Below, in pieces: positions 7,737 through 15,808 of a stretch of 15,808 nucleotides of DNA. The DNA comes from Candidatus Babelota bacterium (GTDB lineage: Bacteria > JAGOBX01). The position numbers and the translations under genes were made by a program. The notes under the pieces were generated by a model, which was not told the origin of the DNA, did not search any database, and worked only from the letters and a program-made list of their open reading frames with translations. The DNA lies in assembly GCA_017999075.1 (NCBI GenBank), contig JAGOBX010000021.1, forward strand, positions 1 through 15,808, given 5' to 3'. Position 1 is the first letter of the stretch, and each line of letters starts with the position of its first letter.

Positions 7737-8539
7737 TGCTTACAAAAACAATATTACGTTATTCTGATTTATATATTGAATACGCTAAACAGAATTTTAA
7801 AGTTATGCTTGAATACCGCGCAGATTTTTTTATAGGTGCGTTATCAACTTTTTTTTTACAGCTTGGAAGTATTGCATTTGTTTGGATAATTTTTAATAAT
7901 ATAAAAGATTTAAACGGATGGTCGTTTTATGAAGTTGCTTTTATATTTGCTTTAACGACTATTGCAAAATCAATTAATCATATATTTTTTGATAATTTTT
8001 GGGTTCTTGGATGGCACTATATAAGAACCGGAAATTTTGATATAATTCTTACCAGACCAGTTTCTCCGCTTTTTCAATTGATTGCCAATAAAATTCAGCA
8101 GGACGGTTTTGGAAATTTAATAATAGGTTTGATAATTTTTTTCAAATGTATAATTGAATTAAATTTAAATTTCACGTATATTGACATATTTCTGTTAATT
8201 GTTTTTATAATTTCCGGAGGAATGATTTTTGCCGCTATAAATTTTATAACATGCACTTCTTCATTTTGGATTATTCATTCGCATACTTTAATAAGTTCTG
8301 TTTTTACTTTTCACGAATTTGCATTGTATCCGCTTACAATATTTAAAAAAAGTGTTATAATATTACTTACTTGGGTTATACCTTATGCTTTTTCAAGTTT
8401 TTATCCGTCAAATTATTTTTTAAATAAAGGATTTAAAGAATTATCTTATTTAACTCCGGTAATTGCAATAGTATTGTGGTGTATTGGAATGCAGTTTTGG
8501 AAATCAGGATTGAAGAATTATACCGGAACAGGTTCTTGA
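7736..8539 (+). CDS. ABC-2 family transporter permease (DUF990/COG3694 type)
   Basis: A 267-residue integral membrane protein with about six hydrophobic segments (near 31-53, 64-85, 125-143, 150-179, 203-222 and 239-258). The cytoplasmic loop motif GNFDIILTRPVSPLFQ (99-114) is typical of the ABC-2 permease group of COG3694. In that group a permease normally pairs with a second permease (COG4587) and an ATPase (COG4586) for export of an unknown substrate. Neither partner is in the window. The ATG shares its A with the trpB stop codon (TAATG), so translation is probably coupled to trpB. No own Shine-Dalgarno is obvious beyond the trpB 3' end. The substrate cannot be inferred. Confidence 0.85.
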   Translation: MLTKTILRYSDLYIEYAKQNFKVMLEYRADFFIGALSTFFLQLGSIAFVWIIFNNIKDLNGWSFYEVAFIFALTTIAKSINHIFFDNFWVLGWHYIRTGNFDIILTRPVSPLFQLIANKIQQDGFGNLIIGLIIFFKCIIELNLNFTYIDIFLLIVFIISGGMIFAAINFITCTSSFWIIHSHTLISSVFTFHEFALYPLTIFKKSVIILLTWVIPYAFSSFYPSNYFLNKGFKELSYLTPVIAIVLWCIGMQFWKSGLKNYTGTGS

Positions 8540-8571
8540 TATTTTAAAATTATAAAGAGGAAATTGTTAAA

Positions 8572-8934
8572 ATGAAAGTACTTATAATTGATGATTCGCC
8601 TATAGCCAGGTTTGAATTAAAAAGTATGCTTCAAAATGTAGGATTCGAAAATTTTTATGAAGCAGAGAACGGTGATGAAGGATTTGAACTTGCTAAAAAC
8701 ATCAAACCTGAAATAATTTCGCTGGATATACTTATGCCTGGAACTGACGGGGTTGAAATATTAAAAAAATTAAGAAAGGAACTACCTGATTCTAAAGTTA
8801 TAATGATTTCAGCTTTAGGCAAACAACATACATTAGTGGAATGTCTTAAAATAGGAGCAGTGAATTTTATAGGTAAACCTTATTTAACAGAACAGGTCGA
8901 AGAAGTATTCGGCTATTATCTGAACCTTAAATAA
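8572..8934 (+). CDS. CheY-like single-domain response regulator
   Basis: A 120-residue stand-alone receiver domain that is phosphorylated by a partner histidine kinase. The acidic pair D7-D8, phosphoacceptor D52 (SLDILMPGTDG), switch Ser S80 (MISALGKQ) and K102 (FIGKPY) are all in place, with F99 at the aromatic switch position. There is no output domain, so it should act by protein-protein contact, as CheY does at the flagellar motor. ATG start with AGAGGA at 8556-8561. It lies 32 nt after the ABC-2 permease on the same strand. No kinase, chemotaxis or flagellar gene is in the window, so its pathway is unknown. It ends 30 nt from the convergent rnfB-like gene. Confidence 0.93.
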   Translation: MKVLIIDDSPIARFELKSMLQNVGFENFYEAENGDEGFELAKNIKPEIISLDILMPGTDGVEILKKLRKELPDSKVIMISALGKQHTLVECLKIGAVNFIGKPYLTEQVEEVFGYYLNLK

Positions 8935-8963
8935 ATTTTACTGTGTTAATTAGATAAATTTAT
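8931..8963. terminator. Weak AT-only inverted repeat between convergent genes
   Basis: ATAAATTT (8931-8938) and AAATTTAT (8956-8963) are perfect inverted copies with a 17-nt loop. They sit in the 30-nt gap where the receiver gene and the rnfB-like gene converge. Position suits a bidirectional terminator, but the stem has no G-C pair and no T-run follows, so this is a weak call. Confidence 0.2.
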
Positions 8964-8964
8964 G

Positions 8965-9972
8965 TTATGATACGTCAGAATCAATTAATTTTATAGCTTT
9001 GAACCTGCAAGTGTTGTAACATACCTGACATTTAATACATTTCGACTGGTCGATAACATGTTTTTCTTTTTTATTACCGGAAATAGCCTGTACCGGACAT
9101 TTTTTCAAGCATAACCCGCATCCTTTACAATCATCTGTAATTTGAAGTGTTGGTCTTGGAGCGATTGAATCGGTTATTGACTTTATCGGTTTTACAGGAC
9201 ATACTGTATGGCATTTCCCGCAATCTATACATTTGGTATAATCAATTACAGAAAGATTGTTTACTATTTCTATTGCTTGAACCGGACAAATTTTTTTGCA
9301 CAATCCGCATGCTATACATGCAACATCGCACTTAGATTTTGCTGTTTTACCTTTATCGTGATTTTTGCAAGTTACGGACACGTGATTTTTTTCTGATAAT
9401 AATGTGATTATATTTTTTGGACAGGCTGTTACACATGCACCGCATCCCACACATTTTTTTTCTAATATTACAGGAATTTTGCCGTTTTCAAAAGAAATCG
9501 CATTGAATTTACAGACTCTGAAACAATTACCTAACATAAGGCATCCGAATTCGCATAATTTCGGCCCTGTTAGAAGTTTGTTTGCCATTTCGCAATCGTT
9601 AAGTCCTTTATATTCGAATTTGTATCTTATATATTCCTGCTCGCCTCTGCATAAAATTCTTGCAGTCTTGCGGTCGGTTTTTTCCACAGTTGCGCCGAGA
9701 ATATCTGCTATTTTTTCCGCTGTTTTCGACCCGCCTGGCGAACATAACGTGACGCTTACTTTTGATCCCGGTTTTCCAAGAGCTTCAGCATACCCCATAC
9801 ATCCAGGAAAACCGCAGGCTCCGCAATTAGCTTTCGGTAAAATTTCAAATATATCCGACACAGTTTTGTCCACTTCTACAACAAGTTTTTTTGAAGCAAC
9901 GACTAAAAATACAGAAAATGCTACTCCTAAAATTCCTAACAGCATTACAGCTATGATTATTGTTAAATTCAC
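8965..9972 (-). CDS. rnfB: RnfB-like electron transport complex subunit B, iron-sulfur rich
   Basis: A 335-residue protein that would pass electrons from ferredoxin into a membrane redox complex (Rnf). An N-terminal membrane helix (about 4-26) is followed by the RnfB domain with C50, C53, C58 and C77 (NCGACGFPGC). C140, C144, C150 and C154 follow (LCEFGCLMLGNCFRVC). Five ferredoxin-type CxxCxxCxxxC motifs begin at C174, C219, C248, C282 and C312. By motif count this could host about seven [4Fe-4S] clusters, as in long RnfB forms of anaerobes rather than the short enterobacterial RsxB (about 190 residues). The start is GTG, with AGGAG 7 nt upstream; no better start exists nearby. It has its own promoter. 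None of rnfA, C, D, E or G is adjacent, so a role outside classical Rnf is possible. Confidence 0.9.
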   Translation of the reverse strand: MNLTIIIAVMLLGILGVAFSVFLVVASKKLVVEVDKTVSDIFEILPKANCGACGFPGCMGYAEALGKPGSKVSVTLCSPGGSKTAEKIADILGATVEKTDRKTARILCRGEQEYIRYKFEYKGLNDCEMANKLLTGPKLCEFGCLMLGNCFRVCKFNAISFENGKIPVILEKKCVGCGACVTACPKNIITLLSEKNHVSVTCKNHDKGKTAKSKCDVACIACGLCKKICPVQAIEIVNNLSVIDYTKCIDCGKCHTVCPVKPIKSITDSIAPRPTLQITDDCKGCGLCLKKCPVQAISGNKKEKHVIDQSKCIKCQVCYNTCRFKAIKLIDSDVS

Positions 9973-10051
9973 TGAATTTCTCCTGATTTTATTTTTTATA
10001 TTTTGGAAACAGTTCCATTGTTAATATAAATGTTTTCACAATATTGTTTAT

Positions 10052-10079
10052 ATTATAATCATTAATTTTTAATCGTCAA
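10052..10079 (-). promoter_or_regulatory. sigma70-type promoter of the rnfB-like gene
   Basis: On the minus strand, TTGACG (plus-strand 10074-10079), a 16-nt spacer and a perfect TATAAT (plus-strand 10052-10057). The -35 begins about 9 nt after the alpha-2-macroglobulin stop codon. This gives the rnfB-like gene a transcription start of its own with a leader of roughly 70 nt. A 10-bp palindrome, ACAATATTGT (10038-10047), lies close to the expected start site and might be an operator, though this is speculative. Confidence 0.6.
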
Positions 10080-10088
10080 TATAAGTTT

Positions 10089-13000
10089 TTATTTAATGAT
10101 AATTTTTGATCCGAATGAGTTGCCGCGTATATTTTCGTTATACATTAATTCTGCAAATGCAGAAGGATTTGTAAATGTCCCTTCTACTGCAGCTTTAACT
10201 CTGAAATAAAAATTATAATTTCCCTGAGGCAATTCATTATAATAATATCTTATTTCATCATCGAGATACATTGAATATGATGGCTGTAAAGTTAATTTTT
10301 CCGAAGGTTTTGCAATCTCAGATGATATTTCAAGAGCAGGATTCATCGGTTCAAATCCGGCGGCTATAGGAACAGTTACCACTACGAAATTTTTCTTTTT
10401 AGGATTTATCACAGATGTATGGATTTCAATTATGTCTCCTATTTCATAATTTAATGATGTTCCGGGTCTGCTGATTTTGTTTCGCTTAATAATAGAATTA
10501 TCAGCGTCTATTTTAATAAATTCCATATCTACGACGAAACCGCTGTTTTCCTGACCGACCAAATATCCTGCCAATGCAGGAATATAAGATGTTTTAAATG
10601 AAGCAAATACTTTTTTTTCATTTTTTTTCATTACAACTTTTCCTGATTCAGTCAAGTTTGTTTTATAAAACTGCACAGGCGATTTTGAAGTTAACTCAAA
10701 TTTCTCTTTAGTTTTTCCAAGCGTTATTTCGAATTCTGTATTTTCATATTTTTTCTCGGGAATGGAAATAATATCTTTTAATGCCAAAAGAGCAGCGGCA
10801 TTGTTGATAGTGTTTCCCCAGCCATTATCCTTTCCGAGTAAAATCAGTTCATCAATCATCTGGTTCAATTTTGCGTTATTTGAATCGGTTCTCCACAATG
10901 AACGTACCATATTTGAAAGAGTCCGTTTTTCAGGACTTAACACTAAATCAGAATTATTATTTACCGGATAATTTTGAAGTCCTGAATATTTTTCAATTCC
11001 GTTTCTTAATGTAAAAATTGCATTTTCCCACAGTTCTTTTCTTAATTGTTCTAAATATTTTTTTTCAATTTTATTGCTGTTTTCAATTAGAGCAATCATT
11101 AATTTTGATTTTGAGTACAAATCCATATAATTAATTTTTTCATATAATTCTTTTCCATAGGAACTATCAAAATAACCCGCTCTTCCAAGAGAATATAATG
11201 CTTCAACGCGTTCGAGAAAAGACTGGCCGTCTATGAAATTTGAATAATCTGAACGTAAAGCGTTTTGTAAGACAGTTATAGGTCTCGCGAGTAATTTATC
11301 GGAAAATTTATATCCTGCTTTTTTTGCTTCAACAAGAAATTCAACTGTGTATGCGGTAAGATAAACGTATCCTTCACTTCCAGGCCAATATCCGTATAAT
11401 CCGTCAGAATTCAGACATTGTTCTATATAAAAAAAAGTTTCATTGATTTTTTCTTCGATTGATTTGACAAGTTCTTTCATTTTAAAAGAATCAAGGATTC
11501 CTCTTAACGCTACTGCAGAATAAGCTTGGCTTATTTTTTGTTCCAGGCAGCCGTGCGGATATTGAGCAAGATACGATAAAGCATCGGCAGTTTTTAAAAC
11601 GGCGATTTTGTCAGTTGCCATAAATTCGCGAATTAGACTGTTTTCTCTAAATTTTTCTTTTGGAAAAGGGAAACTGTAGTCTGAACCTGCTGTAAGCTCA
11701 GTGTCATACTGGTAAGAAATTTTTTTGCGGTCATCTTTTATAGGAAGGGTTATTTCAAAAGCGTCTCCTGCATTATCATAAATTCTCGTAAGCGATATTT
11801 TTATCTTCATATCTGTTTCGTTGATTTTCCCTGATTTTATAAGTTGCGGCGTTTGAATTTTTATATTGAAAAATAACTGTTCTGCCGCGTCTGATTTAAT
11901 AAAAATATTTTTTTGTGTTTCGCCGATGATTTCCGCGTTTTCAGTTTCAATCTCGCATTTTACATTTCCCGAATCGCCTTCTATAATTCGGCCTATTCCT
12001 CCTGCTTTGAATTCGTCTCCTATTCTTACAAAACGTGGAAGAGCAGGTTGAATAATAACAGGCAGCCGAACTGAAACTACAGATTTTGCAGTGCCGAATT
12101 TTTCTCCTGTTTTGTCGCATACAACAGCACGGATTTTGAAATTAGTCAAGTCGTCTGAAATATTGAATTTTATTGATATAATTCCGGAATCTCCTATTAA
12201 AATTGAAGGATTGTAGTAAGGTACTGTTTTAAAATTTTTTCTAACTGTATTTTTTTTCTTTATGTCTCCGCGTGATTTTCCGTCACCGCCTACTTCTTCA
12301 TTTAATAAAACCTTTCCTATAATTTTATTTCTGTAATCGATAATTCTGACTGAAGAAGGCAAAGGCTTAATCATATTTTTCAGCGGATCAATATTTTTCT
12401 CCTGAGATAGAGATAATACTGCCTCATCAACAAGCCAAAATGTTAATTCTCCGGAAACTGGTTTTAAATTATTATCGGTTATTTCTACTCTAAATTCCAC
12501 TTCGCTTCCCGGTAAAACCGTTCGAGGATGAATTAGTTTAACGTTTATATCATTTTCTACAGGTTTAATTTTTATATAGTTTGTAGAACAGACTGTTTGA
12601 GGCTTGTTTATATCTATTTTAGACTTTTTAATAAAATTGTTGGAATCCGAATTTCTTCCACGTATTAACATAAAATGAGCCGTAAGTTGAGGCGTAAAAT
12701 TTTTTGATATGGGAATTTCTATCACCGCATTTCCATTTTCTACAACAGACCATGAATAAACATTTTTTTCAGGTTCTTCTATTACTGTTAATATGTTTCC
12801 AGTTGAGAACGGGCTTTTAACAACAAGTTTGGCAATTTCTCCTGGGTTGTAGCTGTCTTTATCCGAAACTACTTTAAAAACATTATCTACGGCTTTTTCC
12901 CATGATACAGGTTTATCTGAATCTGATATATAAAAATCAGAAGATACTGCTTGAATTCTTCCTAATCTGTCTTTTCCTTCGATTTCTAAAATATAAACTC

Positions 13001-15808
13001 CTGAATTCAGATCAGGAATATCAATAATTTCAGTATTTTTTTTTGAAATAATTTTTTTTTCAAATATCAGGTTATCTACACTTTCAGTTACATATTCTGC
13101 TTTTGACTGAGAAAAATTTGCTTCACGCAAATATGAATGCCATTCTCTCTTTAATAATTTTACAGTCAGATTTACTCCTTCGCATAATTTTCCGTCAAAT
13201 GATACAACCTTGAATTCCGGTTTTATCATATCTGATTTATAAAATATTTTATTGTTTTTCAATCCTATCACAAAAGGAGGCAATGAAATTATGTCTTTTG
13301 TTCTTGTTACTGATTGCTGGTCAATATCCGTAACAGTAGCTTCAACACTGTAAATTCTTGGAGACCCATCGATTTCAGAACCAGGATTAATAACAATATT
13401 GCAGGCACCTGAATAGTCAATCAATCCGGAATCTTCTTTTAATCCATAACTTGAAAATGACTGGTAATTTCCGAAACGGTTATCTGAAGAATAAATGAAT
13501 CCGTCTTTTGTTTCCGATAAATATGCATAAGGATATTGAATAATACGCCATTGGACAGGTCTATTTGTTATTTTTCCGCCGGCATAATATTCTGCAGTTG
13601 TTTTAATATTAAATGGCCTGTCATTAGGGACAGAATCAGCAGAATATAATTGGATATCAAATGTAGGTATTTTATAAGCTTCTTTTTTAAACTGGGTTTT
13701 TGCAGCCAATGAAATTATTTCTTTACTGTCTTTTACGCTTACTGTATAATCTCCTGTAGGAAGTTTGTCCTCAATAAAAGTATAATTAAAACTTCCGAAT
13801 TCGGATAAACTGATTTTAGATTTCCAGATTTTGTCGCCCGGGCCTTTTATTTCAAGAACAAACCTGTCATTAAGTTCACGAGGAATAATTAACATCCCTT
13901 TATTTTTTTTTCTTATATATCCTTTAACAAAAACTTCTTCGTCAGGTTTATAAATAGGCCTTTCAGTAAATACGTGCAAAAAATATTCATTGTCATTTTC
14001 TAATGAATAAGGATCGTTGTTGAGCCAGTTAAGCCAGTTTGAATTTTCAGTTCTATACCAGTGATTATTTACAAAATAGGGAGGCGGGGTAACCGGATTT
14101 AATACCAGCATATCTTCATCTTTGCTGATTAAAATACGTTTCAAATTAGCATCTAATCTTTTTTTGTGGATATATTCGAAAATTCCTGATTCATCAGTAA
14201 ATCCTTCAATTAAATTTTTCCAATTATCATTATTTTGATTATAAGGTATACCTTGAATTGTTATTTTAGCTGATTTTATTGGATTTCCGGTTTTCACAGA
14301 AGTAACTATAAATTTGATGCATTGTTTTTCTTCCACCACACTTAATGACAAATCTGTAACCTGTATTCTTACATATTTTCTTGATGAATCACCATTTAAA
14401 CGCCGTGTTCCTACAAGGTATGTCCCGGGTTTGCCAATTCCGGAAATATCTTCAAAATATTGTTTTAATGAAATGCCGAACATTATTGTTTTATTATAAT
14501 CTGCCGATTCCAAATCCAAAATTTTTGATATTAATGGAGAACCGAGCATTTTTATATGTTTTGAAATTTGATCATCATTAATACTATCGTTTTCATTACT
14601 TTGGTTTTCTGTATTTTCATAATATTCTCCATTTTCTTCATCATTATATCTTTGCCGGAAGTGAGTTTCCTGAATCTGTTCAGCAACTGCTTCGTTTGTA
14701 TTAGGTTCCTGTCCTGGACGCGGAGGTTCATTTTTTTCATTTATATTTATAGGTTTTGAAGGAAACGGCCAGAATGCTCTGTTTAACGGATCTATTTTAT
14801 AAATTCTTAAATCTATTTTTTCTTCACTTCTGCCAGTAACAGGAAAATCCTGTGGACCGAATAATTCAACAATTCCTTCACTTTGTTTCCAATTGAATAA
14901 TGATTCATCGCGTTTCATAAAAAAATAAAATTCAACATTTTTTTTCAAATCAAGATATCTATTATCAACATCTTTTATTTTTGCTGGAGATATAATTGCT
15001 TTATATAATTTTTCTTTCTCAAATTTTCCGTAAATATTAATGTTTTGACCGCTGACATCGAAATTAACAATTTCTGCTGAAGGAGAAAAGCGTACTAATT
15101 TTTTTATATCAGATAATGTCAATGCTGATAAAGGCGATGAAAAATTTAAAACTATAGAATTTTGCCTGATTCCGGATATTGCTTGTTCTTTGTCATACAA
15201 AACACCATTTTTTGTTATAGGTAAAATTGCGGATTCAGGAATACCGGCATATTTTAATTGAAAAGTTTCTTTAGTTGAAAAACAATATTTTATTGAAGAT
15301 TTTTCGTCGTCGATCGCGAGCTTGAAATTTAGTATTGTCTTAATTCCGGATTTTATCGGTTCTTTTAGAGATATTATATATTTTGCATTTTGATTTTTAG
15401 AATACCGTTGTGCCTGTTTTACAGAAAAATCAGACTGAGGAATAATAATTTTGTTGTCAGCGTCAGTACCAGGAAGTTCAAACTGTTCTATTTGTATCAT
15501 TTTTTTCAAGTCATTTGTGGAAATTTCATATTTGAAAGTTAAAGTAATATCTTTGATTTCAGGATTGTCATTTGAATTGTTGGCAGGATTCATTGAGTCA
15601 GGTGGATCCATCAATGTAATAAGGCTGTGCTTATGGTTTCCAACCTGCACAAAATATTTTTTTAAAGGAAACCATTGAGATGCCGGTCTTAACTGTAAAG
15701 TTTTATCGTCTATCCATCTGTATTCTCCAGATTGTTTGAAATCGGTTATAATATATTTTGAAGGATTATCTTCAGAACAAGGCGCTTCTTTTTTTTGAGA
15801 AACTCTGA
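10089..15808 (-). CDS. Bacterial alpha-2-macroglobulin family protein, 5' end outside the window (partial)
   Basis: Large protease-trapping envelope protein of the YfhM/ECAM type. The frame is open to the right edge, adding about 52 residues upstream of a GTG at 15650 (including GEYRWIDDKTLQLRP), so at least 1,905 residues are visible and the true start lies outside. E. coli YfhM is about 1,650. Residues below are counted from that GTG. An Asn/Glu-rich linker lies near 300-360. MG2-like FTERPIYKPDEEVFVKG is near 560. WLVDEAVLSLSQ precedes a basic bait-like segment (about 1115-1140). The central A2M domain contains VPYYNPSILIGDSG. The thioester motif is CLEQ at 1368-1371 (bases 11538-11549). 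A YfhM-like C-terminus (EGTFTNPSAFAELMYNENIRG) ends the protein. Signal or lipobox cannot be seen. No pbpC follows; the next gene is rnfB-like. Confidence 0.93.
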   Translation of the reverse strand, partial: RVSQKKEAPCSEDNPSKYIITDFKQSGEYRWIDDKTLQLRPASQWFPLKKYFVQVGNHKHSLITLMDPPDSMNPANNSNDNPEIKDITLTFKYEISTNDLKKMIQIEQFELPGTDADNKIIIPQSDFSVKQAQRYSKNQNAKYIISLKEPIKSGIKTILNFKLAIDDEKSSIKYCFSTKETFQLKYAGIPESAILPITKNGVLYDKEQAISGIRQNSIVLNFSSPLSALTLSDIKKLVRFSPSAEIVNFDVSGQNINIYGKFEKEKLYKAIISPAKIKDVDNRYLDLKKNVEFYFFMKRDESLFNWKQSEGIVELFGPQDFPVTGRSEEKIDLRIYKIDPLNRAFWPFPSKPININEKNEPPRPGQEPNTNEAVAEQIQETHFRQRYNDEENGEYYENTENQSNENDSINDDQISKHIKMLGSPLISKILDLESADYNKTIMFGISLKQYFEDISGIGKPGTYLVGTRRLNGDSSRKYVRIQVTDLSLSVVEEKQCIKFIVTSVKTGNPIKSAKITIQGIPYNQNNDNWKNLIEGFTDESGIFEYIHKKRLDANLKRILISKDEDMLVLNPVTPPPYFVNNHWYRTENSNWLNWLNNDPYSLENDNEYFLHVFTERPIYKPDEEVFVKGYIRKKNKGMLIIPRELNDRFVLEIKGPGDKIWKSKISLSEFGSFNYTFIEDKLPTGDYTVSVKDSKEIISLAAKTQFKKEAYKIPTFDIQLYSADSVPNDRPFNIKTTAEYYAGGKITNRPVQWRIIQYPYAYLSETKDGFIYSSDNRFGNYQSFSSYGLKEDSGLIDYSGACNIVINPGSEIDGSPRIYSVEATVTDIDQQSVTRTKDIISLPPFVIGLKNNKIFYKSDMIKPEFKVVSFDGKLCEGVNLTVKLLKREWHSYLREANFSQSKAEYVTESVDNLIFEKKIISKKNTEIIDIPDLNSGVYILEIEGKDRLGRIQAVSSDFYISDSDKPVSWEKAVDNVFKVVSDKDSYNPGEIAKLVVKSPFSTGNILTVIEEPEKNVYSWSVVENGNAVIEIPISKNFTPQLTAHFMLIRGRNSDSNNFIKKSKIDINKPQTVCSTNYIKIKPVENDINVKLIHPRTVLPGSEVEFRVEITDNNLKPVSGELTFWLVDEAVLSLSQEKNIDPLKNMIKPLPSSVRIIDYRNKIIGKVLLNEEVGGDGKSRGDIKKKNTVRKNFKTVPYYNPSILIGDSGIISIKFNISDDLTNFKIRAVVCDKTGEKFGTAKSVVSVRLPVIIQPALPRFVRIGDEFKAGGIGRIIEGDSGNVKCEIETENAEIIGETQKNIFIKSDAAEQLFFNIKIQTPQLIKSGKINETDMKIKISLTRIYDNAGDAFEITLPIKDDRKKISYQYDTELTAGSDYSFPFPKEKFRENSLIREFMATDKIAVLKTADALSYLAQYPHGCLEQKISQAYSAVALRGILDSFKMKELVKSIEEKINETFFYIEQCLNSDGLYGYWPGSEGYVYLTAYTVEFLVEAKKAGYKFSDKLLARPITVLQNALRSDYSNFIDGQSFLERVEALYSLGRAGYFDSSYGKELYEKINYMDLYSKSKLMIALIENSNKIEKKYLEQLRKELWENAIFTLRNGIEKYSGLQNYPVNNNSDLVLSPEKRTLSNMVRSLWRTDSNNAKLNQMIDELILLGKDNGWGNTINNAAALLALKDIISIPEKKYENTEFEITLGKTKEKFELTSKSPVQFYKTNLTESGKVVMKKNEKKVFASFKTSYIPALAGYLVGQENSGFVVDMEFIKIDADNSIIKRNKISRPGTSLNYEIGDIIEIHTSVINPKKKNFVVVTVPIAAGFEPMNPALEISSEIAKPSEKLTLQPSYSMYLDDEIRYYYNELPQGNYNFYFRVKAAVEGTFTNPSAFAELMYNENIRGNSFGSKIIIK
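14570..14750 (-). other. Acidic, Asn/Glu-rich low-complexity linker within the alpha-2-macroglobulin
   Basis: About 60 residues run from a Pro-rich part (NEPPRPGQEPNTNE) into a strongly acidic, Asn/Glu/Asp/Tyr-rich stretch ending NENDSINDDQISKH. It has few hydrophobic residues and should be disordered. It interrupts the N-terminal macroglobulin-like domains and looks like an insertion or linker peculiar to this protein or lineage. Confidence 0.7.

Noticed and set aside
9404-10024. 206-codon open frame on the + strand opposite the rnfB-like gene
   Set aside because: It is fully antisense to a clearly conserved gene, has no ribosome site and no recognisable domain. It is a by-product of the Cys-rich coding sequence.
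14314-14759. Several short + strand open frames (and one - strand frame in another register) inside the alpha-2-macroglobulin gene
   Set aside because: They lie within a long, well-supported coding region and lack ribosome sites or family features.
15648-15650. GTG codon as the start of the alpha-2-macroglobulin gene
   Set aside because: The frame continues without a stop to the right edge and encodes macroglobulin-like sequence, so the true start lies outside the window.
1-15808. CRISPR array, tRNA, rRNA, transposon or phage genes
   Set aside because: No regularly spaced repeats, cloverleaf with a CCA end, rRNA-like segment, transposase or integrase motif could be recognised on either strand.

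Overview
The window is AT-rich bacterial DNA, judged by eye at about 30% GC. It holds ten protein-coding genes, two of them cut by the window edges. The gene content suggests an anaerobic bacterium with a Gram-negative-type envelope: an RnfB-type iron-sulfur subunit, a type III glutamine synthetase and a large envelope-type alpha-2-macroglobulin. The phylum cannot be fixed from sequence alone. Low-GC anaerobic lineages such as Elusimicrobiota or Muiribacteriota-like bacteria are guesses only. No tRNA, rRNA, CRISPR array, insertion sequence, integrase or phage gene was seen.

Left block, + strand (1-2358): the 3' part of a TPR-repeat protein that enters from outside the window, a small DUF202 membrane protein, and a family 4 glycosyltransferase whose start overlaps the DUF202 stop by 4 bases. 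These look like one operon. Next comes a stand-alone type III glutamine synthetase (glnN, 2626-4809). It has its own AT-rich promoter region with a 16-bp perfect palindrome over a candidate -35 element, and is followed by strong inverted repeats and a T-run.

Middle block, + strand (5022-8934): a good sigma70-like promoter precedes trigger factor (tig), then tryptophan synthase beta (trpB), an ABC-2-type permease starting on the last base of trpB, and a single-domain CheY-like receiver. The close spacing suggests one transcript, but the functions are unrelated. The expected partners (clpP/clpX, trpA, an ABC ATPase, a histidine kinase) are all absent from the window.

Right block, - strand (8965-15808): a very large alpha-2-macroglobulin family protein with an intact CLEQ thioester motif, whose 5' end lies outside the window, then an RnfB-like protein with its own clear promoter in the 117-nt gap. 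The two blocks converge at 8934/8965. The RnfB gene is not next to any other rnf gene here.

I saw no clearly new multi-gene system. The points most worth following are the orphan iron-sulfur-rich RnfB, the trigger factor with an eroded FKBP domain, the ABC-2 permease without its ATPase, the oversized alpha-2-macroglobulin with an acidic linker and a basic bait-like segment, and the palindrome-bearing glnN control region.
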